DNA of 14,437 bases from Sphingomonadaceae bacterium (GTDB taxonomy: Bacteria; Pseudomonadota; Alphaproteobacteria; Sphingomonadales; Sphingomonadaceae): assembly GCA_020446665.1 (NCBI GenBank), contig JAGREF010000004.1, positions 1 to 14,437 on the forward strand, written 5' to 3'. The notes under the pieces are model-generated. The model saw nothing but the letters and a program-made list of their open reading frames with translations, did not search any database and was not told the DNA's origin. How positions within the stretch are numbered: position 1 is the first letter of the stretch; every line of letters begins with the position of its first letter. The position numbers and the translations under genes were made by a program. Positions 6,527-12,418 of the stretch are shown here, piece by piece.

Positions 6527-7933
6527 TCAATCCCCCGTCAGAATCCGGTCAACCAGTTGCTTCACAGTCGGGGTGAAGTTGTTGGAATAGAACGGGTCCT
6601 GCTTGAAGCGATAGGCCGCATGGCCTGCGAAAGCGAGGTTGTTGTCCGGGTCGCCGCCATGGGCGATGTCCTGCAGCGTTTTCTGGATGCAGAAGCTGCG
6701 CGGATCGGCGAGGCGACCGGTCGTGTGGTCGTCATGATCCTTCCAGCTGGAAAAGCCGCAATGCGACAGGCAGCCCATGCAGCCTTGCTGGTCGGCGCGG
6801 ATCTGTTCTGCGCTTTCGGGCGTGACGAACACCACCGTATTGTCCGGCGTTTTCAGCGCCTCTGTAAAGCCTTCCGCCATCCATGACTGCGCCTTGCGCT
6901 GATCACCGGGGTGGACGAAGAAATATTTCGCCTTGCCGTGATCGGACAGCGGCACGGTGCCTTCTTCCTCTTCCCGCTTGAAGATCGGGATCTGGCGTTC
7001 GCTGCGATGCATCAGATCATAGAGGAACGGCGTTTTCACCGCGCTGGAATAGAAGCCTGTGGGGCTGAATTTGTGTAGCAGCACATCGCCCGGTTCGACG
7101 GTGCGGAGCATTTCCTTCCACACATTGGGGATCGGGCTTTCCTGCGTCAGCAGCGGGCGCGTTCCGAACTGGAACAAGACCTTGCCCAGCTCCGGATTGT
7201 CGATCCAGTTTTCCCACTCGCGCAGGAACCATACCCCGCCCGCCATCACGATGCCGGTTTCCTCGCTCACGCCTTCCTTGCGCATGGTCTCACGCAGGGC
7301 GGCCACGCGCGGATAGGGATCTTCCGGGCTGCGCGGGTCTTCGGCGTTGGACAGGCCATTATGCCCGCCCGCCAGCCAGGGATCTTCATAAACCACCGCG
7401 GCCATCAGTTCCGGCACCTTGGAATAGCTGCGTTTCCACAATGCACGGAAAGCACGGGCGGAGCTGATGATCGGCAGGTACTGAACATTATAACGCGCGG
7501 CGATTTCCGCCAGCTTGTAAGGCATACCGGCACCGCAAGTGACGCCATCAATCATGCCCTTGCAGTTTTCCAGCACCCCTTCGAGCACTTGCTGCGCGCC
7601 GCCCATTTCCCACAGCACATTGATATTGATCGCGCCCTTGCCATTGGAGATTTCATAGGCGCGCTTCACCTGTTCAGTGGCGCCATCAATGCCGTAGCGT
7701 ACCAGCTGCTCAAACCGTTCCTTGCGCGTGGCCTGCGGATAGATTTGCGGGATCGGGATCCCGTCTTCATCGTAGCTGTCAGCATTCACCGCGCTGACAG
7801 TGCCGATACCGCCAGCAGCGGCCCATGCACCCGAGCTCATGTGATTGGTGGCGGAAACGCCCTTGCCGCCTTCCACCAGCGGCCAGACTTCCTTGCCGTT
7901 ATAGCTAATCGGGCTCAGACCCTTGAAAGACAT
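6527..7933 (-). CDS. Nitronate monooxygenase-family flavoprotein
   Basis: This is a 468-aa FMN-type TIM-barrel protein of the NMO/2-nitropropane dioxygenase family, whose members oxidise nitronates or act as NAD(P)H flavin-dependent oxidoreductases or enoyl reductases. Supporting motifs are SSGAWAAAGGIGTVSA (33-48), CGAGMPYKL (133-141), AGGHNGLSN (188-196) and MAGGVWF (230-236). It is much longer than the roughly 320-350 aa of classical NMO. The extra C-terminal part (about 300-468) contains CMGCLSHC (Cys 385, 388 and 392) and Cys415, a possible metal or Fe-S site. The ATG at 7931-7933 is preferred: the frame extends to 8083 but there overlaps the upstream gene, and AAGG lies 11 nt before this ATG. 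It follows the methyltransferase gene by 31 bp on the same strand. The actual substrate is unknown. Confidence 0.85.
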   Translation of the reverse strand: MSFKGLSPISYNGKEVWPLVEGGKGVSATNHMSSGAWAAAGGIGTVSAVNADSYDEDGIPIPQIYPQATRKERFEQLVRYGIDGATEQVKRAYEISNGKGAININVLWEMGGAQQVLEGVLENCKGMIDGVTCGAGMPYKLAEIAARYNVQYLPIISSARAFRALWKRSYSKVPELMAAVVYEDPWLAGGHNGLSNAEDPRSPEDPYPRVAALRETMRKEGVSEETGIVMAGGVWFLREWENWIDNPELGKVLFQFGTRPLLTQESPIPNVWKEMLRTVEPGDVLLHKFSPTGFYSSAVKTPFLYDLMHRSERQIPIFKREEEEGTVPLSDHGKAKYFFVHPGDQRKAQSWMAEGFTEALKTPDNTVVFVTPESAEQIRADQQGCMGCLSHCGFSSWKDHDDHTTGRLADPRSFCIQKTLQDIAHGGDPDNNLAFAGHAAYRFKQDPFYSNNFTPTVKQLVDRILTGD

Positions 7934-7964
7934 AAATTCATCAACCTTGTTATAAACTTGGCGG

Positions 7965-8708
7965 CTACTTCGCCGCATTCCCTGACCCGGCAGGTGACCC
8001 CTTGCAAGGTTTAATCTCTCCCGGCTCGGGCCGTGTAGCGGCTGCCTTGAACTGTGCATAGTACCCCGCCAGTTCAGGGGCATCCTTGAAACTCACCAGT
8101 TCATAGCCTGCCGCGCGAAATTCGCAGCTCAGCAACAGCGGATCAATGCCATGCTGGTCCGTCGGGCGGTCGACATCCACCACCACCACCTGCCCGCCTT
8201 CGCGCAGGGCCGGCCACATGCGCCAGAGGAACGCGTAAGGTTCGCTCACTTCGTGGTACATATGGACGAGGAAGATGCGGTCAAAGCTGTTTTCCGGCAG
8301 GCGCGGATCATCGGGAGCGCCAAGCTTGATCGAGACATTGTCCAACCGCTCACGCTCGATACGCTGGCCCAGCCGGGCAAGCGCTTCATCATCAATGTCC
8401 TGCGCCAGCACCCGGCCATCCTTGCCAACGCGCTCTGCCAGACGGACGGTGTAATAGCCCTCGCCCGCGCCGATATCCGCGACCGTCATGCCGGGTTCGA
8501 TCTCGGCAAGATCCATCACGGTCTGCGCTTCACCCACGCTGTCACGCGCATCTTCGGTGGAGAACTGGTTGGCCCCAAGGCCAGAGACAGGCCGGTCTGG
8601 CCGGGGGAATTCCAGGGAACTCTCCGGGCGGTCGCTATCGCGATCCTGCCAGTTGCAGGCAGACAAAGTGGCAATCAGGGCCAATGCAGGAAGGGCGTAG
8701 CGCATCAT
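7965..8708 (-). CDS. Lipoprotein-type SAM-dependent methyltransferase
   Basis: This is a 247-aa protein with an N-terminal lipoprotein signal (hydrophobic LPALALIATLSAC, lipobox LSAC, Cys18). Asn at the +2 position suggests outer-membrane sorting in the E. coli scheme. A class I methyltransferase domain follows: motif I VADIGAGEGYY (77-86), the acidic residue after strand 2 (AQDID, Asp104/Asp106), a motif II/III-like FDRIFLVHMYHEV (142-154), and a GGQVVVVDVD strand (171-180). The combination of an export signal with a fold that needs cytoplasmic SAM is odd, so the catalytic state and location are uncertain. An adjacent ATG at 8703-8705 is an equal start candidate. The gene is 62 bp after the caspase gene and 31 bp before the NMO-family gene on the same strand. 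Confidence 0.85.
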   Translation of the reverse strand: MMRYALPALALIATLSACNWQDRDSDRPESSLEFPRPDRPVSGLGANQFSTEDARDSVGEAQTVMDLAEIEPGMTVADIGAGEGYYTVRLAERVGKDGRVLAQDIDDEALARLGQRIERERLDNVSIKLGAPDDPRLPENSFDRIFLVHMYHEVSEPYAFLWRMWPALREGGQVVVVDVDRPTDQHGIDPLLLSCEFRAAGYELVSFKDAPELAGYYAQFKAAATRPEPGEIKPCKGSPAGSGNAAK

Positions 8709-8729
8709 ACTTAGGTCCGCCTTAGCCGT

Positions 8730-8741
8730 TGGCGCGCGCCA
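8730..8741. repeat. 12-bp perfect palindrome in the methyltransferase leader
   Basis: TGGCGCGCGCCA is self-complementary and lies 22-33 bp before the methyltransferase start, in the 62-bp spacer after the caspase gene. It could be an operator, or chance in GC-rich DNA. Confidence 0.3.
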
Positions 8742-8762
8742 TGCAAATCACCAACACCGCTC

Positions 8763-8779
8763 ATCCCCTATCAGGGGAT
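8763..8779 (-). terminator. Hairpin over the caspase stop codon (possible terminator or RNA-stabilising stem)
   Basis: On the minus strand ATCCCC and GGGGAT form a perfect 6-bp stem around a 5-nt loop that contains the TGA stop of the caspase gene. No U-tract follows, so it may be a 3'-end stabiliser or a weak terminator dividing the prfB-barrel-caspase unit from the methyltransferase-NMO pair. Confidence 0.4.
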
Positions 8780-9598
8780 CGGCAGCGCCCGCATACCGGC
8801 GATAAAGACGTTGAACGGCAAATCCCCCTGCCGCCACGGGCTCTGGCGGCCATCCGTGGCGCTGTTCACCCCAACGGCGGTCTTGCGGAAAGTTTCGTCA
8901 AGCGACTGACGGCGCTTGATCTCGCGGGTGAAGACTTTGGCAAAGGGGCTGCCCTTGCCCGGCGTATCGCCGTCTTCTGCCACATTTCCGGGCTCCGTAG
9001 AGAAAAACACCACTGCCGAAAGCCCACGCAGATTGGCCAGTTGAGCCAGACCATTGCGGGCATAGGCGAGATCATCCAGCGTCACGCTTTGCAGCGATCG
9101 CGTATCGCCTTCCACCGCCACGACACGCATTTGCGCATCTTCCTCTGCCTCGAAGAAAGGATTGTTGCGGCACGCATCGACCACCACCACCACGCCCCTC
9201 GCCCGTTCGGTCAGCGTGCGCAGCAGCGAATCCAGACTGATCAGCGAAACGCCATCACCGCTGAGCAAATAGTTGGACCCGTCAATCTGGAAGCCGTGCC
9301 CGGCGTAATAGAGCAGCGCGATGTCATCACCGGAAAGCGAATCTGCGAATTGCTGGAAACCCGCCGCCCATTGCTCTGCATCAGGATCTTCCAGCAGAGT
9401 CACGTCTCTCACGCTGGTGCGCGCCAAAGCCGCACGCACCATGCGCGCATCAGCCACCGGATTGGCAAGCCTGAGCTTTGCATCCGGGGTGGATGAATAA
9501 TCCGAGCCGATTATCAGTGCCCTGGTTTCCGCATGCGCTGCGCCGAGCGGCAACAACAGCGTAAAGAGCAGGACAAGGGGAGCGAGCAAGCGAGTCAT
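8771..9598 (-). CDS. Exported caspase-family (C14, orthocaspase-like) protein
   Basis: This 275-aa protein has a Sec signal peptide (residues 1-23, cleavage near AHA|ET) followed by one caspase-like p20 domain that fills nearly the whole mature chain. The first strand is RALIIGSDY (26-34). The catalytic His101 lies in LLYYAGHGFQ and the catalytic Cys143 in VVVVDACRNNPF, both in the standard positions of clan CD. The stretch AVVFFSTEPG (195-204) matches the strand after the catalytic Cys, and GSPFAKVF is a typical later motif. Both dyad residues are present, so it should be an active cysteine protease, but in the periplasm. Specificity (Arg/Lys or Asp) and target are unknown. The start is 5 bp after the stop of the barrel gene, with no clear Shine-Dalgarno sequence, which suggests translational coupling. 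Confidence 0.88.
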   Translation of the reverse strand: MTRLLAPLVLLFTLLLPLGAAHAETRALIIGSDYSSTPDAKLRLANPVADARMVRAALARTSVRDVTLLEDPDAEQWAAGFQQFADSLSGDDIALLYYAGHGFQIDGSNYLLSGDGVSLISLDSLLRTLTERARGVVVVVDACRNNPFFEAEEDAQMRVVAVEGDTRSLQSVTLDDLAYARNGLAQLANLRGLSAVVFFSTEPGNVAEDGDTPGKGSPFAKVFTREIKRRQSLDETFRKTAVGVNSATDGRQSPWRQGDLPFNVFIAGMRALPIP

Positions 9599-9603
9599 AT
9601 GTC

Positions 9604-10635
9604 TTACAGCCGGAAGGACACGCCCAGATTGATCCCGTGATTGACGCGGCTATCCCCGAAAGAGAAATCGCCAGACAAGGGGAAATAGAGGATCGCACGG
9701 TAGCGAATATCCAGCGCGATATTATCCGTCAGAATGAATTGCGCCCCAACGGCAAAATCCGGCCCAACACTCAGCTCACCGCGATCCTTGCGGTTTTCCT
9801 CCCGCACGAGATTCCCATTTACGCCAAAAAAGCGTGTGCCGAAATTGCTGTCAGGCTGATAACTGCCCTGCACCATGCCGCTGAAAAAGGCCACGGCGCT
9901 CCCGTTGAACGGGATGAACGCCGTCACGCCAAAGCGTGCGCTCAGCGTTTCCAGCTTGCGGTCAGTGGCAATTGTGGTCGGCTGATTTGCACCGTCAAGA
10001 TTTCTGTTCGGCAGTTCCTCTCCCAGGGTCTCCGCGACAAAGGACCGCACTGCGTCGGTTTCCTGGATCGTGACCGTACCCTGCCCGGCAATGTCCAGCC
10101 GTTCATAGCGGGCACCGGCCAGAATGGCGAAATTCTCGTTAATGCGGCGCTGCCAGGTGAGTTCGAGGTCGAACCGGTCCACCTTGTCATCAACCACCGT
10201 CTGGATGATCGATAACTCGTTTATGCCGATATCGCCCACTTCGATAGTGAACTGTCGCGAGGATACCAGCTCTGTGGTCGTCTTCCCCTTGCCATACATG
10301 GCGGTGAGCGTGAAACGGTCGCGATCATCGCCAAAATTGATCATCGCCCCCACCATGGGGAAGCCGACCTGATCGGCATTGGAGGCGGAGCCATTATCCT
10401 GCACGCTGAGCGTCAGATCATCGAAGCCGCTGGCATCGACAAGTTGCTGCGTCAGGGTTTCATCAACGACTTGCCGTGCGTCCTGCAACCCGTCCAGATC
10501 AGAGGTGCGCAGATTGGAATTGTCGAAATAATAGGAAAAACGCGGGCCAATGGTCACATCTGCCAGAGCCGGAGTGGCTCCTGCGAAACTGGCCACAACT
10601 GCGCCGCCAGCAAGCAACCATTTGCCCGTCATCAT
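9604..10635 (-). CDS. Predicted beta-barrel outer-membrane protein, function unknown
   Basis: This 343-aa protein has a signal peptide (cleavage near ALA|DV, residue 25), and the mature sequence alternates hydrophobic and polar residues as in transmembrane beta-strands. Examples are RFTLTAMYG, FDLELTWQRRINENFAILAGARYERLDI, LSARFGVTAFIPF, VAFFSGMVQGSY, VGAQFILTDNIALDIRYRAILYF and a final GINLGVSFRL. An acidic, Asn/Gln-rich region (about 40-85) could be a plug or surface loop. I recognise no named family; porin-like or OmpA-type barrels are possible. The start codon overlaps the prfB stop by 4 bp (ATGA), and GGAGG inside the end of prfB lies 7 nt upstream. The caspase-like gene follows 5 bp downstream, so the two proteins are probably made from one message. 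Confidence 0.72.
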   Translation of the reverse strand: MMTGKWLLAGGAVVASFAGATPALADVTIGPRFSYYFDNSNLRTSDLDGLQDARQVVDETLTQQLVDASGFDDLTLSVQDNGSASNADQVGFPMVGAMINFGDDRDRFTLTAMYGKGKTTTELVSSRQFTIEVGDIGINELSIIQTVVDDKVDRFDLELTWQRRINENFAILAGARYERLDIAGQGTVTIQETDAVRSFVAETLGEELPNRNLDGANQPTTIATDRKLETLSARFGVTAFIPFNGSAVAFFSGMVQGSYQPDSNFGTRFFGVNGNLVREENRKDRGELSVGPDFAVGAQFILTDNIALDIRYRAILYFPLSGDFSFGDSRVNHGINLGVSFRL

Positions 10636-11759
10636 TCAACATCCTCCACATCGACCCTTTCCCCGGTCACGCGTTGTGCCAGCGCGGCAGAAATATAGGG
10701 GTCCAGTGCGCCATCCAGCACGTCATCGGGCGAGGTTGAGGTAACTCCGGTGCGCAAATCCTTCACCATCTGGTACGGTTGCAGCACGTAAGACCGGATC
10801 TGGTGGCCCCAGCCAATCTCGCTCTTTTCCTGATACTCGCCGCTCGCCGCCGCTTCGCGTTCAGCCATTTCGCGTTCGAACAGGCGCGCTTTCAGCATGT
10901 TCATCGCAGTGGCGCGGTTCTTGTGCTGGCTGCGGTCATTCTGGCTGGCAACGACGATCCCGGTCGGCTGGTGGGTGATGCGCACGGCGGAGTCCGTCGT
11001 GTTGACGTGCTGCCCGCCGGCACCCGAAGCACGATAGGTGTCGATCTTCAGATCGCTTTCCTTGATCTCGATATCGATATCATCATCGATCACCGGATAG
11101 ACCCAGACAGAGCTGAAGCTGGTGTGGCGGCGCGCAGAACTGTCATAGGGGCTGATCCGCACCAGCCGGTGCACGCCGCTTTCAGTCTTCGCATAGCCAT
11201 AGGCATTCTCGCCCTTGATCAGCAGAGTCGCGCTCTTGATCCCGGCCTGTTCGCCTGACTGATATTCGACCGTTTCGACCTTGAATCCCTTACGCTCGGC
11301 CCAGCGGGCATACATGCGCAGCAGCATTTCGGCCCAGTCCTGGCTTTCCGTGCCGCCTGCCCCGGCGTGAATTTCAAGATAGGTGTCGTTACCATCCGCT
11401 TCGCCTGACAGCAGCGCCTGCACCTTGTCCGCATCCGCACGGTCAGCCAGCGAAGCCAGCGAGGCAAGACCTTCGGCGACGACCTCATCATCCCCCTCGG
11501 CATCGCCCATCTCGACGAATTCCACTGCATCGGCCATTTCCGAGGAAATCTCATTGACCGTATTAATCGCGGTTTCGAGGGTTTTCTGTTCGCGGCTGAT
11601 GGCCTGCGCTTCCTTGGGATTATCCCACAGAGTCGGGTCCTGCACCCGCGCATTCAGCTCGTCGAGACGACGCAGCGCGCGTTCCCAGTCCAGCGACTGA
11701 CGCACCAGCGCCAGCGCAGCTTCAATCCGATCGATAAAGGCCTGCCCTTCGGCACGCAT
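10632..11759 (-). CDS. prfB: Peptide chain release factor 2
   Basis: RF2 ends translation at UGA and UAA by triggering peptidyl-tRNA hydrolysis on the ribosome. The 375-aa product spans the full family length. An N-terminal helical domain (about 1-110) precedes the HAGAGGTESQDW motif (131-142). The stop-codon-reading tripeptide position reads SPY (203-205), where E. coli has SPF. The hydrolysis motif GGQ is at 248-250. The gene is one uninterrupted frame: at the site where many bacteria carry the autoregulatory UGA frameshift, the codons are CTG GAC (11688-11693). The start has GGAG 8 nt upstream. The gene follows the peroxiredoxin gene by 82 bp, and its stop overlaps the start of the barrel gene. 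Confidence 0.97.
   Translation of the reverse strand: MRAEGQAFIDRIEAALALVRQSLDWERALRRLDELNARVQDPTLWDNPKEAQAISREQKTLETAINTVNEISSEMADAVEFVEMGDAEGDDEVVAEGLASLASLADRADADKVQALLSGEADGNDTYLEIHAGAGGTESQDWAEMLLRMYARWAERKGFKVETVEYQSGEQAGIKSATLLIKGENAYGYAKTESGVHRLVRISPYDSSARRHTSFSSVWVYPVIDDDIDIEIKESDLKIDTYRASGAGGQHVNTTDSAVRITHQPTGIVVASQNDRSQHKNRATAMNMLKARLFEREMAEREAAASGEYQEKSEIGWGHQIRSYVLQPYQMVKDLRTGVTSTSPDDVLDGALDPYISAALAQRVTGERVDVEDVE
10643..10647 (-). promoter_or_regulatory. Ribosome binding site for the barrel protein, inside the end of prfB
   Basis: GGAGG on the minus strand lies 7 nt before the first ATG (10633-10635) and 10 nt before a second ATG (10630-10632). It supports deliberate coupling of the barrel gene to prfB. 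Confidence 0.7.
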
Positions 11760-11767
11760 GGGGTCTA

Positions 11768-11771
11768 CTCC
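11768..11771 (-). promoter_or_regulatory. Ribosome binding site of prfB
   Basis: GGAG on the minus strand lies 8 nt before the ATG at 11757-11759, supporting that start. Confidence 0.6.
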
Positions 11772-11800
11772 GCAAAAGTGAGCGGACCGCTTAGCGGACA

Positions 11801-11828
11801 GGTGGTGAAAGTAAAGCCGCGCACCACC
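11801..11828 (-). terminator. Hairpin in the peroxiredoxin-prfB spacer
   Basis: GGTGGTG and CACCACC form a perfect 7-bp inverted repeat with a 14-nt loop, starting 13 bp after the peroxiredoxin stop. A second small self-pairing run (AGCGG/CCGCT/AGCGG, 11781-11797) follows toward prfB. No U-tract is present, so it may be a weak terminator, a processing site or part of the prfB leader. Confidence 0.35.
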
Positions 11829-11841
11829 GTGAGGGGCTGGC

Positions 11842-12381
11842 TTACTTCGCCTTAAGCCGCTTGACCGCTGCCAGCGTCAGCCGCACATGATCGCGATAAT
11901 CCATGTCCGAATGAACAAAGACAATCCGGCCATCTTGTGCGATGACATAGGATGTCCGCTTGGTCAGACCCGTCTTCTTGCCGTCACGTTCCAGCGCCAC
12001 GTCATAGGCACGGATCAGCTTCGAGCTGGCGGCAGCGACCGGGAAGCGATCGCGGCAATGTTCGGTGGAAAAGCGCTTGAGCGTTTCGACATCATCATTC
12101 GACATGCCGATCACAGTGGCCCCGGCCGCTTCGAATTCATCCATCGCTTCGGCAAAGGCGTTGGCTTCCAGCGTACAGCCCTGCGTGAAAGCCTTGGGAT
12201 AGAAATAGAGCACCACCGGCCCCTTCGCCAGTGCACTGCGCAAGTTGAAGGCCATGCCTTTGCCGGCCAGCGCCCCTTGCGCGGTAAACACCGGAGCCTT
12301 GGCCCCCTTGGGCAATTCGGCATGCGCAGGCGTGGCTGCAAGGGCCATGGCAGCGCAGGTGGCCAGCAAGCGTAAGATCAT
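11842..12381 (-). CDS. Exported peroxiredoxin (AhpC/TSA, BCP/PrxQ-like)
   Basis: This is a thiol peroxidase that reduces hydrogen peroxide or organic hydroperoxides. The 179-aa precursor has a signal peptide (cleavage near AHA|EL, residue 21), placing it in the periplasm. The thioredoxin-fold active site follows the PxxxTxxC pattern: Pro62, Thr66 and peroxidatic Cys69 (AFTQGCTLEA). The conserved supporting Arg142 lies in KRTSYVI. The resolving Cys that PrxQ enzymes often carry five residues after the first is Asn74 here. Cys109 is the only other mature-domain Cys and might serve instead, otherwise the enzyme is 1-Cys. AAGGAG 8 nt upstream fixes the start. It lies 37 bp after mrcA and before prfB, so it is likely part of that transcription unit. 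Confidence 0.9.
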   Translation of the reverse strand: MILRLLATCAAMALAATPAHAELPKGAKAPVFTAQGALAGKGMAFNLRSALAKGPVVLYFYPKAFTQGCTLEANAFAEAMDEFEAAGATVIGMSNDDVETLKRFSTEHCRDRFPVAAASSKLIRAYDVALERDGKKTGLTKRTSYVIAQDGRIVFVHSDMDYRDHVRLTLAAVKRLKAK

Positions 12382-12389
12382 CGGGTCAT

Positions 12390-12395
12390 CTCCTT
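12390..12395 (-). promoter_or_regulatory. Ribosome binding site of the exported peroxiredoxin
   Basis: AAGGAG on the minus strand lies 8 nt before the ATG at 12379-12381. The product then starts directly with a signal peptide. Confidence 0.75.
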
Positions 12396-12418
12396 CACCA
12401 TCTTAACGCGGCAGCAGA

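Noticed and set aside
7934..8083. 50-residue N-terminal extension of the NMO-family protein
   Set aside because: It would overlap the end of the methyltransferase gene, lacks family similarity, and the conserved N-terminus starts at the ATG 7931-7933.
8729..9496. 255-codon open frame antisense to the caspase-like gene
   Set aside because: It has no recognisable motifs and an antisense-type composition. The sense frame has a signal peptide and an intact His/Cys dyad.
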